From Pseudomonas parasichuanensis (GTDB taxonomy: Bacteria; Pseudomonadota; Gammaproteobacteria; Pseudomonadales; Pseudomonadaceae): 64,000 bases of DNA. This document shows, one piece after another, positions 34,475-43,607 of this stretch. The translations under genes and the position numbers were made by a program. Position 1 is the stretch's first letter. Each line of letters begins with the position of its first letter. Location of the stretch: assembly GCF_021601385.1 (NCBI RefSeq), contig NZ_BQHO01000006.1, forward strand, positions 1-64,000. The letters run 5' to 3'. The notes beneath the pieces are model-generated. The model had not been told where the DNA came from, searched no databases, and worked only from the letters and a program-made list of their open reading frames with translations.

Positions 34475-35089
34475 GCTCTTCTCCTTAGCTGTGGGTTGCC
34501 GTTTACAGGCCTCGCAGCATGCCCGGCGCGAGGCGTGGCGACAACCGTTTCAGCAACTGAACAAAAAACGCTCAATACCAGCAAAGCCCCTAGCTAGAAG
34601 GCTTTAATCGAGCTATACGCATCTTATCCACAAGCCTTTCCCCATGGATTGGGGGCAACTCGTCGGTTTCAGGGAACCCTTTGCCCGGGCAATGGCCTGT
34701 GGAAATCCTTCAGTGATGGCGCAACGCTTTCAACCATGCCGCTTGCGGCAGTCTGTCCAACGTTTTTACACAGAGTTATCCACAGAAATCCACCCTTTGT
34801 GGACACGCCCTTCCTCAGGCAAAAAACGCCGTTGAATCAACCACAAAGCTTACCTGATCAAAAAACGTACAAACCCTTGAAAGCCTTGCAGGCAAAGGCG
34901 TGCAGCGAGGTGCCACCATGTTTTCCACAGGTGGTTCCACATAATCCGTGGAAAGTTTTCTACCTGTGGAAACAAGGGTTTGCGAGGGGGTTGTGGAGTG
35001 CTTCGAGAAAGATATGCGACAAGTTGTCCACATGCGGTGAAAGCATCGCGGGGCAAGCCGCTTCTGCGACTCGCCCTGCAATTGCCGAA
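34475..35089. other. Gene-free segment with DnaA-box-like nonamers
   Basis: The longest non-coding stretch in the window. It has two perfect TTATCCACA nonamers (34624-34632, 34776-34784) and one-mismatch copies TTTTCCACA (34921) and TTGTCCACA (35024), all on the plus strand. It also holds further TGTGGAAA-type sequences (34698, 34965) and a nested inverted repeat at 34922-34972. Base composition is AT-richer than the flanks. No convincing ORF is seen. The left part is the SDR promoter region; the right part begins after livF. Confidence 0.65.
34922..34972. repeat. Nested inverted repeat of CCACAGG-type arms
   Basis: Outer arms TTTCCACAGGT (34922-34932) and ACCTGTGGAAA (34962-34972), inner arms TTCCAC (34935-34940) and GTGGAA (34948-34953). 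Confidence 0.75.
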
Positions 35090-35806
35090 TCAGTGCCCGC
35101 CCAGATAGGCGTTACGCACCTCCTCGTTCACCAGCAGCTCCTGCCCCGTCCCGGTCATGCGGATCTGCCCGTTGACCATCACATAGGCGCGGTCGGAAAG
35201 CTTCAGCGCGTGGTTGGCGTTCTGCTCGACGAGGAAGATGGTCATGCCGCTCTGCGCCAGCTCGCGCAGGGTGGCGAAGATCTGCTTGACCACGATCGGC
35301 GCCAGCCCCAGGGACGGCTCATCGAGCAGCAACAGCTTGGGCCGGCTCATCAGCGCCCGGGCGATGGCAAGCATCTGCTGTTCACCGCCGGACATGGTCA
35401 TCGCCCGCTGGTTACGCCGTTCCTTGAGCCTGGGGAACAGCGAGAACATGTGCTGCATGTCCTCATCGGCGTATTTATCGCCAATGGGGATGGTGCCCAT
35501 CATCAGGTTCTCCTCGACGGTCATGTCGGGGAACACCCGGCGCCCTTCTGGGGACTGGGCGATGCCGTTGGAGGCGATGTAGTGCGACGACTTGCGGGTG
35601 ATGTCGGTGCCGCGGTAGATGATCTGCCCGGCCGCCGCCCGCGGCTGGCCGAAGATCGACATCAACAAGGTCGACTTGCCCGCGCCGTTGGCGCCGATCA
35701 GGCTCACAGTCTCGCCTTCGTTGATGTGCATCGAGACTTTCTTCAGGGCCTGGATCGGCCCGTAGAACACCTCGAGGTCCTTCAGTTCGAGAATGGGTGC
35801 ACTCAT
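35090..35806 (-). CDS. livF: Branched-chain amino acid ABC transporter ATPase LivF/BraG
   Basis: This 238-residue ATPase has Walker A GANGAGKST (about 38-46), signature MSGGEQQ, Walker B LLLLDEPSLGLAP and switch VEQN. Last gene of livKHMGF (braCDEFG), overlapping livG by four bases. Energises uptake of leucine, isoleucine and valine. No obvious terminator follows; the transcript runs into the DnaA-box-like region. Confidence 0.95.
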   Translation of the reverse strand: MSAPILELKDLEVFYGPIQALKKVSMHINEGETVSLIGANGAGKSTLLMSIFGQPRAAAGQIIYRGTDITRKSSHYIASNGIAQSPEGRRVFPDMTVEENLMMGTIPIGDKYADEDMQHMFSLFPRLKERRNQRAMTMSGGEQQMLAIARALMSRPKLLLLDEPSLGLAPIVVKQIFATLRELAQSGMTIFLVEQNANHALKLSDRAYVMVNGQIRMTGTGQELLVNEEVRNAYLGGH

Positions 35807-36678
35807 ACCAGCTCCTCTTCGTCGGCACCCAGGTAGGCGGCGATCACCGTCGGGTTGTGGCGGATGTCCTGCGGCGCACCTTCGGCGATCACGTTGCCGT
35901 GGTCGAGCACGACGATGTGGTCGGAAATGCTCATGACCATGCCCATGTCGTGCTCGATCAGCACCACGGTGATGTCATGCTCGTCGCGCAGCACGCGGAT
36001 CATGCGGCTGAGCGCCTCGGTTTCCTGCGGGTTGAGGCCGGCGGCCGGTTCGTCCAGGCAGATGATCTTGGGCCGCGTGCACATGGCCCGGGCGATCTCC
36101 AGGCGGCGTTGCTGGCCATAGGAGAGCTCACCGGCCAGGCGGTTGGCGCAGTCGACCAGGTCGACCACCTCCAGCCAGTAGAAGGCATGGTCCAGCGCTT
36201 CGCTCTCGGCCTGGCGGTAGCCCTTGGTGTTGAGCACGCCGGCCAGCAGGTTGCGGTTGACCCACATGTGCTGGGCCACCAGCAGGTTCTCCACCACCGA
36301 CATTTCCTTGAACAGGCGGATGTTCTGGAACGTGCGCGCCAGCCCTGCCCGGTTGACCAGGTGGGTACCGCCGAACATCTTGTAGTACATGCGGTTGGCG
36401 AAACGCGCTGGCGAGACGAAGTCGGTGGGCCGGAAACGCTCGCCCAGCAGCTGGATGACGTTGGTGCTGCTGCCGCGCACATTCAATTCAATACGCCCGC
36501 CACTGGCCTTGTAGAAGCCGGTCAGGCAGTTGAACACGGTGGTCTTGCCGGCACCGTTGGGGCCGATCAGGGCGAAGATCTGGTTGCGCTTCACTTTCAG
36601 GCTGACATCGCTCAGCGCCTTGATCCCGCCGAACTGCATCATCAGGTTGTCGACCGACAGAATGATTTCGTCGCTCAT
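35803..36678 (-). CDS. livG: Branched-chain amino acid ABC transporter ATPase LivG/BraF
   Basis: This 291-residue ATPase has Walker A GPNGAGKTTV (about 38), LSYGQQRRLEIARAM signature, Walker B ICLDEPAAGLNP and IEHDM switch. The N-terminal insert before the signature is usual for LivG. It overlaps livF by ATGA and livM by four bases, which indicates coupled translation of the whole set. Confidence 0.95.
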   Translation of the reverse strand: MSDEIILSVDNLMMQFGGIKALSDVSLKVKRNQIFALIGPNGAGKTTVFNCLTGFYKASGGRIELNVRGSSTNVIQLLGERFRPTDFVSPARFANRMYYKMFGGTHLVNRAGLARTFQNIRLFKEMSVVENLLVAQHMWVNRNLLAGVLNTKGYRQAESEALDHAFYWLEVVDLVDCANRLAGELSYGQQRRLEIARAMCTRPKIICLDEPAAGLNPQETEALSRMIRVLRDEHDITVVLIEHDMGMVMSISDHIVVLDHGNVIAEGAPQDIRHNPTVIAAYLGADEEELV

Positions 36679-37982
36679 GGCGCCACTCCTTTACGCGGGA
36701 CTACACCGGTACGGCTGATGCGGATCAGCCCCCGCGGTCGCCAGATCATCATCAGCACCATCAGCACGCCGAACAGCAGCACGCGGTACTCGGAGAAGCT
36801 GCGCAGCAGCTCGGGGGCCACGGTCAGCACGAAGGCAGCAATTACCACGCCCACGGTCGAGCCCATGCCGCCGAGTACGACGATGGCGAGGATCAGCGCC
36901 GACTCGAAGAAGGTGAACGACGACGGGTTGACGAAGCCCTGGTAGGTGGCGAAGAACACACCGGCAAGGCCCGCGGTAGAAGCGCCGAGGGTGAAGGCGG
37001 AGAGTTTGACCAGCACGTGGTTCAGGCCCATCGAGCGGCAGGCGATCTCGTCTTCGCGCAGCGCCTCCCAGGCACGGCCGACCGGCATGCGGGTCAGGCG
37101 GTGCTTGATGTACAGCACGGCCAGCACCACCAGGAACAGCACTGCGTAGATGAACACGAACTTGAGGTTGGCGTTGTATTCGAAGCCGAAGAACTCATGG
37201 ATCGGCACCCCGCCGTCCTTGGCCCGGCGACCGAACTCCAGGCCGAAGATGGTCGGCGACGGCGCCGGCATGCCGTTCGGGCCTCCGGTGAACGACAGCC
37301 AGTTGTTCAGCACCAGGCGGATGATTTCACCGAAGCCCAGGGTCACGATCGCCAGGTAGTCACCGTGCATCCGCAACACCGGGAAGCCGAGGATGCACCC
37401 CGCCAGCGCGGCGGCGATGGCCGCCAGCGGCAGCACGCTCCAGAAGCCCAGACCCAGGTATTGATAGCCCAGCGCCAGGCCGTAGGCACCAATGGCGTAG
37501 AAGGCCACGTAACCCAGGTCGAGCAGGCCGGCCAGGCCGACCACGATGTTCAGGCCCAGGCCCAGCAGCACGTAGATCAGGCCGAGGATGACCACGGTCA
37601 GCAGGTACTTGTTGGCGAAGATGGGGAACACGATGGCGATCACGATCAGCGCCGGGATGATGTAGCGCAGGCGCGACTTGTAGTCCGGCGCCAGCACGTG
37701 CACGCCCGAACCACCACTGTCGAAGCCCTGGAGCATGCGCAGGCCGGTGGCGGTCTGCAGGAACAGGCTGAGCACGAAGCGCCCGACCATCACCCCGCCG
37801 ACCAGCCAGGCCACGCGGGACGGCTGGGCGTTGAAGGTGTAGCCGTCGAGCACCACGCCGACGACCGGACCGAACACGATAAGCGCCAGCAGGCCGGCGA
37901 CGATGGTTTCGATCAGGCTGCGCTTGAGATCGAAACCTTTGTTTGCAACAGCAGGGGCAGTATTGGCAGCGGACATGTTCAC
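36675..37982 (-). CDS. livM: Branched-chain amino acid permease LivM/BraE
   Basis: This 435-residue permease begins with a cytoplasmic/TM extension of about 120 residues (DUF3382 domain, first helix near 25-47). The conserved permease body (about 10 helices; VGLAGLLDLGYVAFYAIGAYGLA near 168) follows. Overlaps livG and livH by four bases each. This is the long LivM typical of gammaproteobacteria. Confidence 0.95.
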   Translation of the reverse strand: MNMSAANTAPAVANKGFDLKRSLIETIVAGLLALIVFGPVVGVVLDGYTFNAQPSRVAWLVGGVMVGRFVLSLFLQTATGLRMLQGFDSGGSGVHVLAPDYKSRLRYIIPALIVIAIVFPIFANKYLLTVVILGLIYVLLGLGLNIVVGLAGLLDLGYVAFYAIGAYGLALGYQYLGLGFWSVLPLAAIAAALAGCILGFPVLRMHGDYLAIVTLGFGEIIRLVLNNWLSFTGGPNGMPAPSPTIFGLEFGRRAKDGGVPIHEFFGFEYNANLKFVFIYAVLFLVVLAVLYIKHRLTRMPVGRAWEALREDEIACRSMGLNHVLVKLSAFTLGASTAGLAGVFFATYQGFVNPSSFTFFESALILAIVVLGGMGSTVGVVIAAFVLTVAPELLRSFSEYRVLLFGVLMVLMMIWRPRGLIRISRTGVVPRKGVAP

Positions 37983-38893
37983 ACCTTAGCCACGAGCGGG
38001 CGACCCAGCAGGCCTTGGGGACGGAAGATGAGGATCATCACCAGCAGCGAGAAGCTGAACACGTCCTTGTAGTCGGAGTTGATCAGGCCGGAGAACAGCG
38101 ACTCGGAAATCCCCAGGATGATCCCGCCGAGCATGGCGCCGGGAAGTGAGCCGATCCCGCCGAGCACGGCGGCGGTGAACGCCTTGATGCCGATGATGAA
38201 GCCGGCATAGAAGTCGAAGGTGCCGTAGTTCATGGTGATCAACACGCCCGCCAACGCGGCCATCACCGCGCCGATGACGAACACGTAGGAGATCACCCGG
38301 TCGGTGTTGATGCCAAGAATAGAGGCCATCTTGCGGTCTTGTTGCGTGGCCCGGCACATGCGGCCGAGCTTGGTGTACTTGATCACGTAGGTGAGCAGGC
38401 CCATGCCGACGAAAGCGGCGACCAGGATGAAGATCTTGGTATAGGTCAGCTGGACGAAACCGCTGCCGACGTCGATGCGCATGGCACCTTCGAGCAGCGT
38501 GGGTACGCCCTGCTGGCGGGCGCCCTGGCTGATCTGCGCGTAGTTCTGCAGGATCAGCGAAATGCCGATGGCGCTGATCAGCGGTGCCAGGCGGGTGGAG
38601 TTGCGCAGGGGCTTGTAGGCGATGCGCTCGATGGTGAAGCCGTAGACGCCGGTGACGACCACGGTGAACAACAGCGTGCCGAGCATCAGCAAAGGGAACG
38701 ACTCGATGCCGAAGTAGGCCAGCAATGCCAGGCTGATCGCCGCGAGGTACGCGGAGATCATGTACACCTCGCCGTGCGCGAAGTTGATCATGCCGATGAT
38801 GCCATAGACCATTGTGTAGCCGATGGCGATCAGGCCATAGACCGACCCGAGGGTCAGGCCATTGACCAGTTGCTGCAGGAAAATACCATCCAT
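37979..38893 (-). CDS. livH: Branched-chain amino acid permease LivH/BraD
   Basis: This 304-residue permease has about eight helices. It carries the signature TLGSVYGLIAIGYTMVYGIIGMINFAHGEVYM (residues about 15-47, cited here in two parts: TLGSVYGLIAIGY and INFAHGEVYM). It ends LLGRPLVAKV. It follows livK after a 152-base gap holding two hairpins. Confidence 0.95.
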   Translation of the reverse strand: MDGIFLQQLVNGLTLGSVYGLIAIGYTMVYGIIGMINFAHGEVYMISAYLAAISLALLAYFGIESFPLLMLGTLLFTVVVTGVYGFTIERIAYKPLRNSTRLAPLISAIGISLILQNYAQISQGARQQGVPTLLEGAMRIDVGSGFVQLTYTKIFILVAAFVGMGLLTYVIKYTKLGRMCRATQQDRKMASILGINTDRVISYVFVIGAVMAALAGVLITMNYGTFDFYAGFIIGIKAFTAAVLGGIGSLPGAMLGGIILGISESLFSGLINSDYKDVFSFSLLVMILIFRPQGLLGRPLVAKV

Positions 38894-38896
38894 AAC

Positions 38897-38920
38897 GCAA
38901 TCTCACCTGATTGAGATTGC
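38897..38920 (-). promoter_or_regulatory. Hairpin just upstream of livH
   Basis: A 9-bp stem (GCAATCTCA / TGAGATTGC) with a six-base loop, ending 4 bases before the livH ATG. It would overlap the ribosome-binding region and could modulate livH translation. Confidence 0.5.
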
Positions 38921-39012
38921 ACGAGCGCCGACCACGGCGGGCCACGGTGAAGTGGCCGTTGCGGCGCAGAACCGTGCAGATCTACGAATAAAGACAGCTG
39001 CTGCGGGGCGTT

Positions 39013-39036
39013 GGCCCGGGCTTGCGCGCCCGGGCC
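39013..39036 (-). terminator. Strong GC hairpin after livK (attenuator-like)
   Basis: A 9-bp stem (GGCCCGGGC / GCCCGGGCC) with a six-base loop, 10 bases downstream of the livK stop on the minus strand. Without a T-run, it probably stabilises livK mRNA and limits read-through, giving more binding protein than permease. Confidence 0.6.
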
Positions 39037-39045
39037 CCACCCTGG

Positions 39046-40182
39046 TTATTTTTGTTTTTCGAGCTGGTGGTACTTGCCGTCTTTATCCCACTGGTAGACC
39101 ACGTAGTCGGACACGGTCAGGTCGCCCTTGCTGTCCCACTTCTTCTCGCCCATGACGGTCTTGACCGGGTTGGCCTTGAGCCACTTGGCGGCGTCCTCGC
39201 CCTTGTTCGACTTGGCGCCGTTGAAGCCGGCAGCCAGTGCCTGCAGCGAAGCGTAGGCGTACAGGGTGTAGCCTTCCGGCTCGGTACCATTCTTGCGGAA
39301 CTCCTCGACCACCGCCTTGCTGTCGGGCAGCAGGCGTGGGTCGGCGCCGAAGGTCATGTACACGCCATCGACGTATTGAGCACCGCCTGCGGTGGTGACC
39401 AGTTCGTCGGTGACGATGCCGTCGTCGGACATGAACTTGACGTCCTTCAGGCCCTGCTCGCGCAGCTGGCGTACCAGCGGGCCGGCCTCTGGGTGCAGGC
39501 CACCGAAGTAGACGACGTCGGCACCGGCGGCGCGGATCTTGGTGACCACGGCGCTGAAGTCCTTCTCGCCGCGGGTCAGGCCTTCGTACAGGACCGGCGT
39601 GACCCCGCGCTTGATCAGCTGTGCCTTGGTCGCGTCGGCCAGGCCCTGGCCGTAGGTGTCCTTGTCGTGAAGCACAACTACTTTCTTGCCCTTGAGTACA
39701 TCGACGATGTAGTCGCCGGCAACGATGCCCTGCTGGTCGTCACGGCCACACATGCGGAACATCGCAGACAAGCCACGCTCGGTGACTTGCGGGTTGGTGG
39801 AGCCCGGGGTGATGGCGATCACGCCGGCCTCGTCATACACCTCGGAGGCTGGGATGGTGTTGGAAGAGCAGAAGTGACCGACCACGCCGATCACCTTGTC
39901 CTGGTCGACCAGGCGGTTGGCCACGGCCACGGCCTGCTTGGGTTCACAGGCATCGTCACCTTTGACCAGGACGATTTTCTCGCCGTTCACCCCACCGGCG
40001 GCGTTGATCTTGTCGGCTGCCGCCTGGGCACCTTTCATGTACTGCTCGCCAAACGCTGCGTTGGCACCGGTCATGGGGCCCGCAACACCGATCTTGACGT
40101 CGGCCTGAACATACGAAGAAACACCCAGTGCTGTGGCTACTGCCAGTGCCAGGAAACCTTTCTTGTAAAACGTCTGCGACAT
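39046..40182 (-). CDS. braC: Branched-chain amino acid binding protein LivK/BraC
   Basis: This 378-residue periplasmic binding protein has a signal peptide (1-27, YVQADVKIG) and an N-lobe beginning IGVAGPMTGANAAFGEQY. It is the LivJ/BraC fold for Leu, Ile, Val (and Ala, Thr). First gene of the liv operon, with AGGAG 8 bases before the ATG. The next genes follow after the hairpin at 39013. Confidence 0.94.
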   Translation of the reverse strand: MSQTFYKKGFLALAVATALGVSSYVQADVKIGVAGPMTGANAAFGEQYMKGAQAAADKINAAGGVNGEKIVLVKGDDACEPKQAVAVANRLVDQDKVIGVVGHFCSSNTIPASEVYDEAGVIAITPGSTNPQVTERGLSAMFRMCGRDDQQGIVAGDYIVDVLKGKKVVVLHDKDTYGQGLADATKAQLIKRGVTPVLYEGLTRGEKDFSAVVTKIRAAGADVVYFGGLHPEAGPLVRQLREQGLKDVKFMSDDGIVTDELVTTAGGAQYVDGVYMTFGADPRLLPDSKAVVEEFRKNGTEPEGYTLYAYASLQALAAGFNGAKSNKGEDAAKWLKANPVKTVMGEKKWDSKGDLTVSDYVVYQWDKDGKYHQLEKQK

Positions 40183-40649
40183 GAGGTGGTGCTCCTAGAG
40201 TTTTTTTTGGTTGGCACTACAACTTCATCAACCCTGTGCTCCGAGCAAGGGCCGTGCCATTGGTTTTGTGTTCCGGGAAAACTCACTGTGCAGGGGGATA
40301 CGAGGCGACCGACGGCCTTTTCTTTATTGAGCGTGCAACCGTCTGCCGCAGGGTGAGCGCCACCCAAACGCCTAGACAAGGAGCAACCGTCGAGTGCCAT
40401 CATTGCAACCCTTGCAAGTGTTAACGTGCAACCGCCCTGTAACAGCCGACGTCACCGAACTGCACACCGCTGGTGCGCGACTGCTACAGGCAGCACCGTT
40501 TGAAGGCTAGCCGGTGCACGGAAAACTCGCCTGGGTGGATCGAAAGCCCCGGCCATTTTGCTCATGGCTGGCCCAAACACTGGCACAATGGCCACCATTC
40601 ACGCGCGCTTGCACCGTTCAAAGCGGGCGCCGCCGACCTGGAGCTTTAC
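40183..40649. other. Divergent promoter region livK/pncB (467 bp)
   Basis: It contains the livK leader (AGGAG at about 40191-40195) and the 5' side of pncB. No clear gene. A frame in line with pncB runs back to 40473 but lacks a start with a ribosome site. Direct repeats TGCAACC occur near 40337, 40405 and 40427. Confidence 0.55.
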
Positions 40650-41855
40650 ATGAGCGAGAGCGCATTCGCCGAGCGCATCGTGCACAACCTGCTCGACACC
40701 GACTTCTACAAGCTGACGATGATGCAGGCCGTGCTGCACAACTACCCGGACGCCGACGTCGAATGGGAGTTTCGCTGCCGCAATGGCGAAGACCTGCGCC
40801 CCTACCTGGGCGAGATCCGCCACCAGCTGGAACTGCTCAGCGAACTCACCCTGGATGATGGCCAGCTGGCCTTCCTCGAGCGCATCAGCTTCCTCAAGCC
40901 CGACTTCCTGCGTTTTCTGCGGCTGTTCCGCTTCAACCTGCGCTATGTGCACCTCGGTATCGAAAATGACCAGCTGAGCCTGCGCCTGCGTGGCCCATGG
41001 CTGCACGTGATCCTCTTCGAAATACCGCTGCTGGCGATCATCAGCGAGGTGCGCAACCGCCACCTGCACCCCCACATGCGCCTGGCCGAGGCCCGTGACC
41101 AGCTGCACCGCAAGTTCGACTGGCTGCGCGCCCATGCCAGTGATGACGAACTGGCCGAACTGCAGGTGGCCGACTTCGGCACCCGCCGGCGCTTTTCCAG
41201 CCGGGTGCAGGAAGAAGTGGTGCGGGTGCTGCGCGATGACTTCCCGGCCCGTTTCGTCGGCACCAGCAACGTCGACCTGGCATGGAAACTGGATATCAAG
41301 CCGCTGGGCACCATGGCCCACGAATGGTTCATGGCCCACCAGCAGCTCGGCCCGCGGCTGATCGACAGCCAGATCGCCGCGCTGGACTGCTGGGTGCGCG
41401 AGTACCGCGGGCTGCTGGGCATCGCCCTGACCGACTGCATCACCATGGATGCCTTCCTGAAGGATTTCGACCTGTACTTCGCCAAGCTGTTCGACGGCCT
41501 GCGCCATGACTCGGGCGAGCCGGTGGCCTGGGCCGAGAAAGCCATCGCCCATTACCAGAAGCTGGGTGTCGACCCGATGACCAAGACCCTGGTGTTCTCC
41601 GATGGCCTGAACCCGACCCGTTCGCTGGATATCTTCCGTGCCCTGCGCGGTCGGATCAACGTCAGCTTTGGCATCGGCACCAACCTGACCTGCGATATCC
41701 CCGGTGTGGCGCCCATGAACATCGTGCTTAAAATGACCGACTGCAACGGCTCGCCAGTGGCGAAGATCTCCGACGAAGCCGCCAAGACCCAGTGCCGCGA
41801 CCAGAACTTCGTCGCCTACCTGCGTCACGTATTCAAAATCCCCAGCAAGGAGTAA
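40650..41855 (+). CDS. pncB: Nicotinate phosphoribosyltransferase
   Basis: This 401-residue enzyme converts nicotinate, PRPP and ATP to nicotinate mononucleotide (Preiss-Handler NAD salvage). It starts [21 protein letters not shown] (cited as [12 protein letters not shown]), the family N-terminus, and carries [10 protein letters not shown] and [13 protein letters not shown] around residues 208-233, the latter with the active-site His region. The start at 40650 fits the family. nadE follows after three bases, so both work in one operon. Confidence 0.95.
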   Translation: MSESAFAERIVHNLLDTDFYKLTMMQAVLHNYPDADVEWEFRCRNGEDLRPYLGEIRHQLELLSELTLDDGQLAFLERISFLKPDFLRFLRLFRFNLRYVHLGIENDQLSLRLRGPWLHVILFEIPLLAIISEVRNRHLHPHMRLAEARDQLHRKFDWLRAHASDDELAELQVADFGTRRRFSSRVQEEVVRVLRDDFPARFVGTSNVDLAWKLDIKPLGTMAHEWFMAHQQLGPRLIDSQIAALDCWVREYRGLLGIALTDCITMDAFLKDFDLYFAKLFDGLRHDSGEPVAWAEKAIAHYQKLGVDPMTKTLVFSDGLNPTRSLDIFRALRGRINVSFGIGTNLTCDIPGVAPMNIVLKMTDCNGSPVAKISDEAAKTQCRDQNFVAYLRHVFKIPSKE

Positions 41856-41858
41856 CCC

Positions 41859-42686
41859 ATGCAAGCCGTTCAGCAGGAGATTGCCCAGGCGCTCAAGGTG
41901 CAGCCCCCCTTCGCCGATACCGCCGCCCTCGAGCAGGAAGTGGCCCGGCGCGTGGCGTTCATCAAGGATTGCCTGGCCAACGCCCGGCTCAAGACCCTGG
42001 TGCTGGGCATCAGCGGCGGCGTCGATTCGCTGACCGCCGCCCTGCTTGCCCAGCGCGCCATCCACGAGCTGCGCAGCGAGACGGGCGACAAGGCCTACAC
42101 CTTCATTGCCGTGCGCCTGCCGTACCAGGTGCAGCACGATGAGCACGACGCCCAGGCCTGCCTGGACGTGATCAAGGCCGATGAAGTGCACACCGTCGAC
42201 ATCGCCCCGGCGGTACGCGCCCTGGCCATTGAGGTAAAGGCACTGGAAGGTGGCTCGCCGAGCCTGGTGGACTTCGTCGTCGGCAATACCAAGGCGCGCA
42301 TGCGCATGGTGGCGCAGTACACCATCGCCGGCGCCCGCGCGGGCCTGGTGATCGGTACCGACCACGCTGCCGAGGCGGTGATGGGCTTCTTTACCAAGTT
42401 CGGCGATGGTGCCTGTGACCTGGCGCCGCTGAGCGGGCTGGTGAAGAACCAGGTGCGGGCCATTGCGCGCAGCTTTGGCGCGCCAGAGTCGCTGGTGGAG
42501 AAAGTGCCGACCGCGGACCTTGAAGACCTGGAGCCGGGCAAGCCGGACGAGGCGTCCCATGGCGTCACTTACCAGCAGATCGATGCCTTCCTGCATGGCC
42601 AGCCGGTTGATCAGGCAGCGTTCGACATCATCGTCGGCACCTACCGCAAGACCCAGCACAAGCGCGAACTGCCGTTCGCACCTTGA
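41859..42686 (+). CDS. nadE: NH3-dependent NAD+ synthetase
   Basis: This 275-residue enzyme makes NAD+ from deamido-NAD+ and ammonia. The PP-loop LGISGGVDS lies at about 48-56. GNTKARMRM and [19 protein letters not shown] are family signatures. There is no glutaminase domain, so ammonia is the donor. AAGGAG lies 6 bases before the ATG. Follows pncB by three bases, a natural salvage operon. Confidence 0.95.
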   Translation: MQAVQQEIAQALKVQPPFADTAALEQEVARRVAFIKDCLANARLKTLVLGISGGVDSLTAALLAQRAIHELRSETGDKAYTFIAVRLPYQVQHDEHDAQACLDVIKADEVHTVDIAPAVRALAIEVKALEGGSPSLVDFVVGNTKARMRMVAQYTIAGARAGLVIGTDHAAEAVMGFFTKFGDGACDLAPLSGLVKNQVRAIARSFGAPESLVEKVPTADLEDLEPGKPDEASHGVTYQQIDAFLHGQPVDQAAFDIIVGTYRKTQHKRELPFAP

Positions 42687-42694
42687 TGGCTAAT

Positions 42695-42802
42695 GGGGCC
42701 GCTTTGCGGCCCATCGCGGCACAAGGCCGCTCCTACAGGGATTGCACTAAACCTGTAGGAGCGGCCTTGTGCCGCGAATGGAGGGCAAAGCCCTCCCAGC
42801 TC
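42695..42802. repeat. Hairpins and REP pair after nadE
   Basis: GGGCCGCTTTGCGGCCC (42696-42712), then a REP pair of the GCGGCACAAGGCCGCTCCTACAGG subtype, then GGAGGGC-AAA-GCCCTCC at about 42780-42796. Between convergent nadE and azurin. Confidence 0.85.
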
Positions 42803-42813
42803 TCAGACTGTCG

Positions 42814-43266
42814 TTACTTGACGACAACCTTGCCCTTCATCATCGAGATGTGGCCCGGGAAGGTGCAGAAGAAGCTGTAGTCGCCACCGGCTTCGAGCTT
42901 CGAGGTGTCGAACTTCACTTCGGTTTCTTTCTCAGGCGCGCCGATCATCGCGGTGTGGGCGATGATGTTGGCGTTGTCGGCTTTCAAGTAACCCTTGTCG
43001 ATGCCCTGGCTCATGCCTTCGGTGGCGATCGCCTGCATGTCGGCAGTCTTGCTGATCACCAGGTTGTGGCCCATGACGTTCTTCGGCAGGCTGCCCGAGT
43101 GGGTCAGCTTGACGGTGAACTCTTTGCAGCTCTTGTCGACGGTGAATTCTTTGCTGGTGTAGGACATCTGGTCAGTCGACTCGACAGTGACCGAGCATTC
43201 GGCTGCAAAGACAGAGGCGCTGGCGAGGGTCAGCAGGGATACCGCTACAGCTTTCGCAAACATCAT
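42814..43266 (-). CDS. azu: Azurin
   Basis: This 150-residue blue-copper electron carrier has a signal peptide (1-22, ASVFAAEC). All copper ligands are present: His67 (GHNLV), Cys134, His139 and Met143 in [14 protein letters not shown], spaced as in P. aeruginosa azurin (C-x4-H-x3-M). The disulfide cysteines near 24 and 47 are also kept. Adjacent ATGs at 43266 and 43263 share an AAGGAG site; the second has the better spacing. Periplasmic. Confidence 0.95.
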   Translation of the reverse strand: MMFAKAVAVSLLTLASASVFAAECSVTVESTDQMSYTSKEFTVDKSCKEFTVKLTHSGSLPKNVMGHNLVISKTADMQAIATEGMSQGIDKGYLKADNANIIAHTAMIGAPEKETEVKFDTSKLEAGGDYSFFCTFPGHISMMKGKVVVK

Positions 43267-43361
43267 GAATCTCCTTGGCAGGGTTTTATCAATTGCGAGA
43301 CTGCCTGAAACCATGCAACCCAGCCCTGATGTGGGTCAAGGGGTGTCAAGTGGCCAGCCAG

Positions 43362-43388
43362 TTGAATTGTTCAATGGATTGTATACAA
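43362..43388 (+). promoter_or_regulatory. Two palindromes upstream of a small ORF
   Basis: TTGAATTGTTCAA (43362-43374) and the perfect decamer TTGTATACAA (43379-43388). The latter resembles operators of GntR/FCD-type regulators, but no regulator gene is adjacent. Confidence 0.4.
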
Positions 43389-43456
43389 CCAATCAAAGAG
43401 CACATCATGCCCTCTTGATAGACGATGGGACAACCTTTCATTTAGGAGTAACTGAA

Positions 43457-43546
43457 ATGTCCCTCTCAAGTTTCATGAACAGCCTGCTCGCCGCCTACGC
43501 CCAGGGCGCCACCGGCGCGGCCTGCGAATTCTCCCGCCCTGAGTGA
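43457..43546 (+). CDS. Putative 29-residue small protein
   Basis: A short frame, MSLSSFMNSLLAAYAQG..., with an AGGAG site 8 bases before its ATG, ending 61 bases before the LOG-family gene. N-terminal half amphipathic, C-terminal half ends ACEFSRPE with one Cys. The good ribosome site, isolated position and codon GC pattern favour a real gene; its function is unknown and I know no family for it. Confidence 0.5.
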   Translation: MSLSSFMNSLLAAYAQGATGAACEFSRPE

Positions 43547-43607
43547 ATAGCCTTGGAAGTGCCGGGCTTGAGCTTTACCCTGTGCCCCCTGTGAAGGGAG
43601 ACAAGCC

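Noticed and set aside
34475-35089. Chromosomal origin oriC
   Set aside because: No dnaA, dnaN or rpmH nearby and no 13-mer AT array; only DnaA-box-like nonamers.
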